A DNA stretch of 64,000 nt from Falsiroseomonas tokyonensis. Lineage in GTDB: Bacteria; Pseudomonadota; Alphaproteobacteria; Acetobacterales; Acetobacteraceae. The notes below the pieces were generated by a model that was given only the letters and a program-made list of their open reading frames with translations, did not search any database and was not told the DNA's origin. The DNA lies in assembly GCF_019024325.1 (NCBI RefSeq), contig NZ_JAFNJS010000002.1, positions 1 through 64,000 of the forward strand, read 5' to 3'. Below are positions 56,979 to 64,000 of the stretch, in pieces (positions within the stretch are counted from its first letter, which is position 1; every line of letters starts with the position of its first letter). Position numbers and translations under genes: made by a program.

Positions 56979-58135
56979 TGCGGAAAGCCGCGCTTTGCCA
57001 GATTGGCCATCAGCGCGCCGATGCCGAAGCGCCAGGGCGGGCAGGAATCCGTGCGGTCGACCTCATTCTCCAGCGCGCCGAGGCGCGGCGTCGCGATGCG
57101 CACCACGTCGCCGGCGTGATGCGTGAAGCCCATGCCCGCCGCGCCGCGATCCTTGGATGGCGAGAAGGGCGTGCCGAGGAACAGCACCGCGCCATCCGGA
57201 TACTGGTGATGCGCGCCGATCATCTGGCCCACCACCTCCGTCGGGTCGCGGGAGATGACGCCGATGCGGCCGGTTTCCTCCAGCGCGAAGCCGTCGCGGC
57301 CGGTGATGGTCAAAGTGAGTTCGCCCTGGCGCACATCCTCCAGCGTGAAACCCTCGTCGAACAGGCGGATCAGCGGACCCAGCGCGCAGGCCGCGTTGTT
57401 GTCCTTGGCGCGGCCCAGCAGCAGCGCGCTGCGGCCCTCCACGTCGCGCAGGTTCACGTCATTGCCGAGCGTGGCCCCGAGGATCTTCCCCTGCGCCGAG
57501 ACCACCATGACGGCTTCCGGCTCCGGGTTGGACCATTGACTGACCGGATGCACGCCGACCTTGGCGCCGGGGCCGACAGCGGACAGCACGGGGGCCTTGG
57601 TGAAGATCTCCGCATCCGGGCCGATGCCAACCTCCAGGTATTGGCTCCACCAGCCCTTCTCCACCAGCGCCGCCTTCACCCGCGCGGCTTCCGGGCTGCC
57701 GGGCACCAGGTTCGCCAGGTCGTCGCCGATCATGCCGCGCACCTCGGCGCGGATCGCCTCCGCCTGGCTGGCATCGCCGCGGCAGCGCTCCTCGATCACG
57801 CGTTCCAGCATGGATCGCACATAGGTGACGCCGGCGGCCTTGATGACCTGCAGGTCGATCGGCGCCAGCAGCCAGGGCTTTTGCGGATCCTGTGCCGCGT
57901 GATGCGCATTGGCCAACGCCGCCGGCAGGTCCAGCGCCATGGGGCGGCCGCGCGCGGCGATGGCGGCCAGCGGGTCCTCGGTATTGAACCAGGCGCTGGC
58001 GGTGCCGAAGGCGGGGGTCATGTCGAAGGCCTGGCCCTGCCGCAGCGCGACGACGCAGGGCCCTTCCGGCGTCATCAGGCGCAGCGCGAAGCTGCCGGTC
58101 TCGAGATCCTGCGGCAAGGCGGGGGGCTGGGTCAT
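56975..58135 (-). CDS. fumarylacetoacetate hydrolase family protein
   Basis: The 386-residue protein has the FAH fold with the metal- and substrate-binding stretch QWSNPEPEAVMVVSAQGKILGATLGNDVNLRDVEGRS, split by me for length at PEPEAVMVV (Glu ligands) and GATLGNDVNLRD (Asp). A further HHQYPDGAVLFLGTPFSPSKDR carries the active-site His/Lys region. Such enzymes cleave or hydrate 2-keto or acylpyruvate compounds; the substrate is undetermined. It is the first gene of the three-gene unit. ATG 58135 is the family-type start. Confidence 0.88.
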   Translation of the reverse strand: MTQPPALPQDLETGSFALRLMTPEGPCVVALRQGQAFDMTPAFGTASAWFNTEDPLAAIAARGRPMALDLPAALANAHHAAQDPQKPWLLAPIDLQVIKAAGVTYVRSMLERVIEERCRGDASQAEAIRAEVRGMIGDDLANLVPGSPEAARVKAALVEKGWWSQYLEVGIGPDAEIFTKAPVLSAVGPGAKVGVHPVSQWSNPEPEAVMVVSAQGKILGATLGNDVNLRDVEGRSALLLGRAKDNNAACALGPLIRLFDEGFTLEDVRQGELTLTITGRDGFALEETGRIGVISRDPTEVVGQMIGAHHQYPDGAVLFLGTPFSPSKDRGAAGMGFTHHAGDVVRIATPRLGALENEVDRTDSCPPWRFGIGALMANLAKRGFPQ

Positions 58136-58374
58136 GGCGGGCTGGCTTTCCCTTCTTGGACCGGCCTAGCCTAGCCGCAGCCTCGGGCCAGCCCAACCCG
58201 CGCGCAACACAGGAGATGCAGGCGAAACCGTTTTTGCCCGGGCCCTGCAATCGGGATGAAACGCAAAGCCGCGACATAGCGCGCCCCCAGCAAGGGAATG
58301 CCGCGAGGGCTGCGCCGGGCCTGCCCGGCCAGCCCATCGTGCGGCGCCAACCCATCCCGCGTGAGTAGGAAGAG

Positions 58375-59700
58375 ATGAATATCACCGATCGCTACGGCAA
58401 TACGCTGTCCACCACCAACCGGGCGGCGGTGGACCGCCTGGACCAGGGGATGGAGGCGATCCTCGGCTTCCGCGCCGATCCGCTGGCGGAGGCCGATGCC
58501 GCCATCGCCGCCCAGCCCGATTTCGCCATGGCCCATGCCTTCCGCGCCAATCTGATGGTGATGTCCGGCGAGGCCGCGGCCGCCGCGGAAGGCCTGCGCA
58601 GCGTCGCCGCCGGCGAGGCCCTTCGCCATGCCAATGCGCGGGAGCAGGCGCATCTGGCCGCCGCGCGCGCCTGGTGCGAGGGTGACCTGGCACTGGCCCA
58701 GGCCCGCTACGGTGCGCTCAGCGCGGCGCATCCGCGCGACCTCTGCGCGCTGCAGCTGGCCCATACCCTCGACTTCTTCCTCGGCAATGCCGCCGGCCTG
58801 CGCGACCGGCCTACGCAGGCGCTGCGCGACTGGCGGGAGGGCGAGGATGGCTTCTCCTGGCTGCTCGGCATGCAGGCCTTCGGGTTGGAGGAATGCGGCG
58901 CCTATGCCGCGGCGGAACGCGCCGGGCGGATGGCGCTGGCGCTGAACCCCCGGGATGCCTGGGCCACCCATGCGGTGGCGCATGTGATGGAAATGCAGGG
59001 GCGGGACGAGGAGGGCACGGCCTTCCTGGCCGCAGGCGAGGCGGAATGGAGCGCCGCCGGCCTGCTCGCCGTGCACAACTGGTGGCACCTGGCGCTTTAT
59101 CACCTGGAGCGCGGCGCGCAGGCGGAGGTGCTGGCGATCTACGACCGCGCCATCGCGCCGCATGCCGGCAGCGTGACGCTGGAACTGGTGGATGCCTCCG
59201 CCATGCTCTGGCGGCTGATGCTGCGCGGCATCGACACCGGCACGCGCTTCGAGGCGGTTTCCGCCGCCTGGGAGAGGACGGGCGGTGCCGGCTTCTATGC
59301 CTTCAACGACCTGCATGCGGTGATGGCGCATCTGGGCGCCGGCCGGGCCGCCCTGGCCGACCAGGTGCTGGCCGAAATGCGCCAGGCCGCGACGGGGCAG
59401 GGCACCAATGCGCGGATCACCCGCAGCATCGGCCTGCCGCTGGCCGAGGGCTTCGCCGATTTCCACCGCGGGGCGCATGCGGCGGCGGTGGCGCGGCTGG
59501 CGCCGGTGGCGGGGCTGGCGATCGGCTTCGGCGGATCCAATGCGCAGCGCGACGTGATCTGGCTGACGCTGCTGGAAGCATCGCTGCGCGCCGGCGAGCG
59601 CGGCACGGCGCGAGACCTGGCGGCGCGGCGGCTGGCGGCGAAGCCCGAAAGCCCCTTCGCGCGAGCGCAGATGGCGAGGGTCCAGGCCCGCGCCGCCTGA
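58375..59700 (+). CDS. TTC38-type tetratricopeptide protein
   Basis: The 441-residue protein starts DRYGNTLSTTNRAAVDRLDQGMEAILGFRADPL, the signature of the TTC38 family (bacterial homologues of human TTC38). It contains TPR-like helices throughout, with LNPRDAWATHAVAHVMEMQGR and LAVHNWWHLALYHLERG in the centre. Function is not established. No signal peptide. GGAAGAG precedes the ATG. It is divergent from the FAH gene across 239 bp that hold no recognisable gene. Confidence 0.85.
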   Translation: MNITDRYGNTLSTTNRAAVDRLDQGMEAILGFRADPLAEADAAIAAQPDFAMAHAFRANLMVMSGEAAAAAEGLRSVAAGEALRHANAREQAHLAAARAWCEGDLALAQARYGALSAAHPRDLCALQLAHTLDFFLGNAAGLRDRPTQALRDWREGEDGFSWLLGMQAFGLEECGAYAAAERAGRMALALNPRDAWATHAVAHVMEMQGRDEEGTAFLAAGEAEWSAAGLLAVHNWWHLALYHLERGAQAEVLAIYDRAIAPHAGSVTLELVDASAMLWRLMLRGIDTGTRFEAVSAAWERTGGAGFYAFNDLHAVMAHLGAGRAALADQVLAEMRQAATGQGTNARITRSIGLPLAEGFADFHRGAHAAAVARLAPVAGLAIGFGGSNAQRDVIWLTLLEASLRAGERGTARDLAARRLAAKPESPFARAQMARVQARAA

Positions 59701-59710
59701 GCGGCATCAA

Positions 59711-59766
59711 TCAACCATTCGGTTGACAATCCTGGGGCGGCTGGGCATATTCAACTGCATGGTTGA
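59711..59766 (+). promoter_or_regulatory. ArsR-type operator pair overlapping a promoter
   Basis: Two palindromes, TCAACCATTCGGTTGA (59711-59726) and TCAACTGCATGGTTGA (59751-59766), have centres exactly 40 bp apart. Between them is a promoter: TTGACA (59723-59728), 17 bases, CATATT (59746-59751). The -35 box overlaps operator 1 and the start codon overlaps operator 2. The transcription start is expected at about 59758, so the mRNA may be leaderless. This is the layout of an autorepressed ArsR-family gene. Confidence 0.75.
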
Positions 59767-60124
59767 ATTATCCCCGCCCCAGCTCGATACTGTCTTCCAC
59801 GCCCTCGGCGATGCCACGCGGCGGCAGATGCTGCGCCACCTGGCCGAGGGCGAGCGCACGGTCGGCGACCTGGCGAAACCCTTCGCCATGTCGCTGGCCG
59901 CGGCCTCCAAGCACATCAAGGCGCTGGAGGCGGCGGGGCTGATCCACCGCGAGGTGCGCGGCCGCACCCATCTGTGCCGCCTCGCCCCCGGGCCGCTGGC
60001 CAGCGCGCATCGCTGGCTCGGCTTCTACGAGCGCTTCTGGACCGAGAGGCTGGATGGGCTCGAGCGCCTCCTCCGCGAGGAGGATGCGCGCAGGACTCGG
60101 ACCCCCGAAGGAGACAAGCGATGA
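59759..60124 (+). CDS. ArsR-family winged-helix regulator
   Basis: The 121-residue DNA-binding protein has the ArsR helix-turn-helix: FHALGDATRRQMLRHLAEGERTVGDLAKPFAMSLAAASKHIKALEAAGLIHREVRGRTH. I quote only its key parts: LGDATRRQ, then SLAAASKHIKAL as the recognition helix. No metal-binding Cys are present, so the signal is not a classical soft metal. ATG 59759 is chosen because it is at the predicted transcription start. It overlaps the SRPBCC gene by four bases. Confidence 0.92.
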   Translation: MVELSPPQLDTVFHALGDATRRQMLRHLAEGERTVGDLAKPFAMSLAAASKHIKALEAAGLIHREVRGRTHLCRLAPGPLASAHRWLGFYERFWTERLDGLERLLREEDARRTRTPEGDKR

Positions 60125-60654
60125 ACGACCTCATGACGCTCGACGCCTATGGCAGGCTCACCGAGCCTGCCACGCTCACCATCCAGCGCCTGCTGCCGGG
60201 CCCCATCGAGCGCATCTGGGCCTATCTGACCGAGAGCGAGCTGCGCCGGCGCTGGCTGGCAGCCGGCGAGATGGAGCTGCGGCTCGGCGCCACCACGGAA
60301 CTGGTCTGGCGCAACGAGCAGCTGAACGACCCGCCGACGCGCCGCCCCGAAGGCTTTGGGGAGGAGCACCGGATGCAGGTGGAGATCACGGAGCTGGACC
60401 CGCCGCGCCGGCTCGGCATCAGCTGGGGCAGCACGGGTGGCGTGACCTTCCTGCTGGAGAAGCAGGGAAGCGAGGTGCTGCTGACCGTGATCCATCGCCG
60501 GGTGGAGGATCGCGCGACGCTGCTGAATGTCAGCGCCGGCTGGCACGCGCATCTCGACATGCTGGCGGCCGATGCGGGCGGTGGGGTGAAGCCGCGCCAC
60601 TGGGATCACTGGCTGCGGCTGCGCGCCGAGTATGATCGGCGCCTGCCGGGCTGA
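60121..60654 (+). CDS. SRPBCC (AHSA1-like) domain protein
   Basis: The 177-residue protein has the START-like AHSA1 fold: LPGPIERIWAYLTESELRRRWLAAGEMELRLGATTELVW, then RLGISWGSTGGVTFLLE and GWHAHLDMLAADAGG. Pairs of ArsR regulators with AHSA1 proteins are common and often hydrophobic-ligand responsive; the ligand is unknown. ATG at 60121 overlaps the ArsR stop (ATGA), so both are under the same operator. Confidence 0.88.
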   Translation: MNDLMTLDAYGRLTEPATLTIQRLLPGPIERIWAYLTESELRRRWLAAGEMELRLGATTELVWRNEQLNDPPTRRPEGFGEEHRMQVEITELDPPRRLGISWGSTGGVTFLLEKQGSEVLLTVIHRRVEDRATLLNVSAGWHAHLDMLAADAGGGVKPRHWDHWLRLRAEYDRRLPG

Positions 60655-60718
60655 TTCCCCGGCTTCACGCGCGGCGCTTTCCGCGTGCAGCATGGCGGCA
60701 GCCGAAGGAGGCTCCGCC

Positions 60719-61678
60719 ATGCCCGATAGCTTGCCGATCATCGACGTGGCGGGGCTGCGCGCCGCAGATCCCGCCGCGCGGCACGCCGTCGCCACCGAAC
60801 TCGGCGCCGCCTGCCGCGGCGCCGGCTTCTTCCTGGTCACCGGCCACGGCATTCCGGAGGCGGTGACGCAGGGGCTGTTCGGCGCGGCGCGGGCGCTCTT
60901 CGCCCTGCCGGATGCGGCCAAGCAGGCCGTGTCCATCCGCCGCTCGCCGCACAATCGCGGCTATGTCGGCCTCTCCGAGGAACAGCTGGACCCCACCAAA
61001 CCCGCGGACCGGAAGGAGGCTTTTAATGTTGGCCTCGACCTGGCGGCGGACGATCCGGAGGTGCTGGCCCAGAAGCCGTTCCGTGGCGTGAACCTGTGGC
61101 CGGAGGGCGCGCCAGAGTTGCGCAGCGCCATCCTGGCGCATTTCGACGCCGCCTGGGCCTTGGGCCGGCTGCTGCATCGCGGTTTCGCGCTGGACCTCGG
61201 AATTGAAGAAGACTTCTTCGAGGACAAGCTGGACCGCCCGCTGGCGACGCTGCGCCTGCTCCACTACCCGGCCGGCGGCGGCACCGATGCGGCGCTCGGC
61301 GCGGGCGAGCACACCGACTACGGCAATGTCACCGTCCTCGCCACCGATGGCGTGGCGGGGCTGGAGGTGAAACGCCGCGCGGGCGGGTGGGAGGAGGTGC
61401 CGCAGGTGCCGGGCGCCTTCGTCTGCAATATCGGCGACTGCCTGATGCGCTGGACCAACGACGTCTATGTCTCCACCCCGCATCGCGTGCGAGCGCCGGC
61501 CGCAGAGCGCTATTCCGCGGCCTTCTTTCTCGACCCGAATCCGGAGACGGTGGTGGCGGTGCTGCCTGGCTGCACCGGGACCGGCAACCCAGCGCGCTAC
61601 CCCCCGGTCACCGGCGCCGATTACCTGCGCCAGAAGCTGGACGCGACCTATGCGCATCGGCGCGCGCCGGCGGGCTGA
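60719..61678 (+). CDS. 2-oxoglutarate/Fe(II)-dependent oxygenase (isopenicillin N synthase-like)
   Basis: The 319-residue protein has the double-stranded beta-helix iron site H-x-D in GAGEHTDYGNVTVLATD (about residue 198) and the distal His with the 2OG-Arg/Ser in TPHRVRAPAAERYSAAFF. The N-terminal IIDVAGLRAADP and GFFLVTGHGIPEAV are typical of the DIOX_N domain. Substrate unknown. GAAGGAGGC precedes the ATG, a strong site. It lies after the ArsR operon and before two glycosyltransferases. Confidence 0.92.
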   Translation: MPDSLPIIDVAGLRAADPAARHAVATELGAACRGAGFFLVTGHGIPEAVTQGLFGAARALFALPDAAKQAVSIRRSPHNRGYVGLSEEQLDPTKPADRKEAFNVGLDLAADDPEVLAQKPFRGVNLWPEGAPELRSAILAHFDAAWALGRLLHRGFALDLGIEEDFFEDKLDRPLATLRLLHYPAGGGTDAALGAGEHTDYGNVTVLATDGVAGLEVKRRAGGWEEVPQVPGAFVCNIGDCLMRWTNDVYVSTPHRVRAPAAERYSAAFFLDPNPETVVAVLPGCTGTGNPARYPPVTGADYLRQKLDATYAHRRAPAG

Positions 61679-61716
61679 TGGACGCCTCGCATCGGCGGGG
61701 GTAGGAACGGCGCGCC

Positions 61717-62841
61717 ATGACCCTGCCCCCTGCCGTGCTCCAGGTGCTGCCCGCTCTGGCCTCCGGCGGGGTGGAGCGCGGCACCATCGAAATTGCCGAG
61801 GCGATCCGCGATGCGGGCCTCCGCCCAATCGTCGCCTCCGCCGGCGGTGCGCTGGTGGCGGATCTGGCGGCGCTCGGCGTGCCGCATCTGGCGCTGCCGC
61901 TGGCGACGAAATCGCCCCTCGGCATCTGGCGCAATGCCGCGGCGCTGACGGCGCTGGCCCGCGAGCACGGCGTGCGGATCATCCATGCGCGGTCGCGCGC
62001 ACCCGCCTGGTCCGCGCTGCTGGCCGCGCGGCGCGCGGGCGCGGCCTTCGTCACCACCTATCACGGCGCCTATAACGAGAACCTGCCCGGCAAGCGGCTG
62101 TACAATTCCGTCATGGCGCGCGGCGACCGCGTGATCGCCATCAGCCGTTTCATCGCGGAGCTGGTGGAACAGCGCCACGGCGTGCCCCCCGCGCGCATCC
62201 GCCTGATCCCGCGCGGCGTCGACCCGCGCCGCTTCGACCCGGCCGCGGTCGTACCGGAGGCCATCGCCGCGCAGCGCCGCGACTGGGGCGCCGCGCCCGG
62301 CGAGGCGGTGATCCTTCTGCCCGGGCGGCTGACGCGTTGGAAGGGCCAGTCGGTGCTGGTGCAGGCGCTGGCGCTGCTGCCCGCCACCAGCCGCGTGGTG
62401 CTGGCCGGCGGCGGCCGCGACGGTTTCCGGGACGAGCTGCTGGCGCTGGCGGCGCGCCTCGGCGTCGGTGACCGGCTGCGCATCCTCGGCCATGTGCCGG
62501 ACCTGGCGCTGGCGCTGGCCTCCGCCGATATCGTCGTCCATGCCAGCACCGATGCCGAAGCCTTTGGCCGCACCGTGATCGAGGCGCAGGCCATGGCGCG
62601 GCCCGTCATCGCCGCCGATCTCGGCGGGCCGCGCGAAACGGTCGAGCATGGCGCCACCGGCTGGCGCGTGCTGCCCGGCGATCCGGCGGCGCTGGCCGCG
62701 CTGCTGGCGCAGGTTCTGGCGATGCCGGACGCGGCGCGGCAGGCAGTGGGCGAGGCGGCCCGCCAATCCGTGCTGCGCCACTACAGCACCGCCGCGATGC
62801 AGGCCGCGACCCTCGACGTCTATCGGGAGCTTCTGGGATGA
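61717..62841 (+). CDS. glycosyltransferase family 4
   Basis: The 374-residue GT-B-fold enzyme begins VLQVLPALASGGVERGTIEIAEAI, the usual start of GT4 transferases. The donor-binding domain has LLPGRLTRWKGQSVLVQALALL, ADIVVHASTDAEAFGRTVIEAQAMARPVIAADLGGPRETV (E-x7-E type site in AEAFGRTVIEAQ). Retaining transfer of a sugar to LPS or polysaccharide is expected. ATG 61717. It overlaps the next gene by four bases (ATGA). Confidence 0.93.
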   Translation: MTLPPAVLQVLPALASGGVERGTIEIAEAIRDAGLRPIVASAGGALVADLAALGVPHLALPLATKSPLGIWRNAAALTALAREHGVRIIHARSRAPAWSALLAARRAGAAFVTTYHGAYNENLPGKRLYNSVMARGDRVIAISRFIAELVEQRHGVPPARIRLIPRGVDPRRFDPAAVVPEAIAAQRRDWGAAPGEAVILLPGRLTRWKGQSVLVQALALLPATSRVVLAGGGRDGFRDELLALAARLGVGDRLRILGHVPDLALALASADIVVHASTDAEAFGRTVIEAQAMARPVIAADLGGPRETVEHGATGWRVLPGDPAALAALLAQVLAMPDAARQAVGEAARQSVLRHYSTAAMQAATLDVYRELLG

Positions 62842-63767
62842 CCGCCCCCGCCATCCTGGTGATCCGACTCGGCGCGCTGGGCGATTTCGTCCAGTCCTTC
62901 GGCCCCTTCGCCGCGATCCGCGCGCATCACCCGGGTGCCCGCATCGTGCTGCTGACCACGCCGCCCTTCGCCGATCTCGCCCGGCGCAGCCCCTGGTTCG
63001 ACGAGGTCTGGTCCGAGGGCCGGCCCGCCTGGCACGACCCCCGCGCCGTGCTCGGCCTGCGCCGGCGGCTGCGCCAGGCGCGTTTCGGGCGGGTGTACGA
63101 CCTGCAGACCTCGGGCCGATCCTCCCGCTACCGCTGGCTGGTGGGGCTCGGCGTCGAATGGTCTGGCGTGGCGCGCGGCGCCTCCCACCCCCATGCCAAT
63201 CCGGATCGCGACAGCCTGCACACCATCGAGCGGCAGCGGGAGCAGCTGGAGGCGGCGGGCATCACGCGCTTCCCCGTGCCGGACCTCGGCTGGCTGGATG
63301 GCGACCTGACCGCCTTTGACCTGCCACGGCGCTTCGCCCTGCTGGTGCCCGGCGCCTCTCCTCAGAGGCCGGGCAAGAAATGGCCGGAGGGGCGCTTCGC
63401 CGCCTTCGCTGCGGAGAGCCCGGTGCCCTGCCTGGTGCTTGGCGGCAAGGCCGAGGTGGAGATGGCCGAGCGGATCGTGGCCGCGGCGCCGGGCACCCGA
63501 AACCTGGCTGGCCGCACCGGCTTCGCCGAGATCGCGGCCTTGGCGCGCCGCGCCAGCTTCGCCCTGGGCAACGACACCGGCCCGACCCATCTGGTCGCCG
63601 CCGCCGGCTGCCCGACGCTGGCGCTGTTCGGCGCCGAGAGCGACCCGGCGCTGTGTGCCCCGCGCGGCCCCAGCGTCGCCGTGCTGCGGCATGTGCCGCT
63701 GGCCGGGCTGGGGCTGGAGGCGGTGCGCGCGGCGCTGGCCGGCATCCTGCCGCTGGAGCTCAACTGA
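62838..63767 (+). CDS. glycosyltransferase family 9 (heptosyltransferase-like)
   Basis: The 309-residue protein has the GT9 pattern ILVIRLGALGDFVQSFGPFAAIR at the start, VYDLQTSGRSSRYRWL, LLVPGASPQRPGKKWPEGRFAA (donor binding), and the C-terminal GNDTGPTHLVAAAGCPTLALFG. Heptosyltransferases build the LPS inner core; the sugar here is not fixed by sequence. It is translationally coupled to the GT4 gene, and the pair is likely an LPS core unit. Confidence 0.93.
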   Translation: MTAPAILVIRLGALGDFVQSFGPFAAIRAHHPGARIVLLTTPPFADLARRSPWFDEVWSEGRPAWHDPRAVLGLRRRLRQARFGRVYDLQTSGRSSRYRWLVGLGVEWSGVARGASHPHANPDRDSLHTIERQREQLEAAGITRFPVPDLGWLDGDLTAFDLPRRFALLVPGASPQRPGKKWPEGRFAAFAAESPVPCLVLGGKAEVEMAERIVAAAPGTRNLAGRTGFAEIAALARRASFALGNDTGPTHLVAAAGCPTLALFGAESDPALCAPRGPSVAVLRHVPLAGLGLEAVRAALAGILPLELN

Positions 63768-63770
63768 GGC

Positions 63771-64000
63771 TCAGCGCAGCCCGTACTGCGTCCAGGCGCG
63801 CAGCGCCTCGCTCTCCGTCTCGCTCAGCTTTTCGCCCAGCGCGCGCAGCGTGTTCACCAGCGTGGCAAACAGCACGCGGGCCAGGCGGGCCGCGCCTTCC
63901 GGCGTGGCCGGTTCATGCAGCTTGACGTAGCCGCGCATCAGCCAGCGCAGCAGGGCCGTCACCTCCCGCGCCGAGACGCAGAAGCCCTGCGCGGCGGCGG
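63771..64000 (-). CDS. hypothetical protein, 5' end outside the window
   Basis: Reading leftwards from the right edge, the frame gives AAAQGFCVSAREVTALLRWLMRG and ends LSETESEALRAWTQYGLR. It is open to the window edge, so the start is not visible; a GTG at 63962 is only the first candidate inside it. The composition is helix-like with no named domain. It is convergent with the heptosyltransferase gene, with 3 bases between the stops. Confidence 0.5.
   Translation of the reverse strand, partial: AAAQGFCVSAREVTALLRWLMRGYVKLHEPATPEGAARLARVLFATLVNTLRALGEKLSETESEALRAWTQYGLR

Overview
The window is about 70% GC chromosome from an alphaproteobacterium, most likely of the family Acetobacteraceae (Roseomonas-like). 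The basis is base composition, gene content and order (rpmH-rnpA-yidD-yidC-engB followed by argB and dapD-dapE; lptC-lptA-lptB-rpoN-hpf; def-fmt-truA; tkt-gap with pgk), frequent GTG/TTG starts, and many 4-base NTGA stop/start overlaps. No taxonomic marker such as rRNA is present, so the genus is an inference.

Positions 1-2216 are the only clearly accessory stretch. The end of an IS630-type transposase is fused to a truncated asparagine-synthetase-like gene of visibly lower GC. It is followed by about 1 kb of degenerate sequence holding an IS481-like transposase remnant, a short tandem repeat and a decayed copy of a hairpin repeat.

Positions 2217-21643 carry a NUDIX hydrolase, pgk, gap and tkt, small stress and secreted proteins, a VIT-family membrane protein, a membrane-anchored coiled-coil protein, a small-molecule group (M20 amidohydrolase, class II aldolase, EamA transporter), rRNA methyltransferase rlmI, a one-repeat RTX-like small protein, a patatin phospholipase, 3-hydroxybutyrate dehydrogenase and a MerA-like flavoprotein. 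Positions 21707-33186 hold the ribosome/RNase P/membrane-insertion operon, argB, a DUF2336 protein coupled to a diguanylate cyclase, lysine biosynthesis genes dapD-dapE, and an Ldh-family dehydrogenase. Positions 33347-43893 hold tandem cupins, def-fmt-truA, an Hsp20 gene behind a ROSE-like RNA thermometer, hpf-rpoN-lptBAC, RNase D and tRNA-Leu(CAG). Positions 44080-64000 hold an NDUFA9-like protein, gltD-gltB with a GH10 xylanase overlapping gltB, two glutathione transferases, hydrolases, an ArsR/SRPBCC pair with a legible operator-promoter, a 2OG-Fe(II) oxygenase and two glycosyltransferases.

The most unusual structure is non-coding. Two related families of extragenic palindromic repeats begin at, and supply, the stop codon of the upstream gene. 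Family A is at 10806-10911 and 38089-38198, with a decayed copy at 2043-2130; family B is at 26697-26774 and 32051-32127. They lie mostly between convergent genes, and the stems differ between copies by compensatory changes. I did not find a CRISPR array, intact prophage, classical defence system or replication origin.
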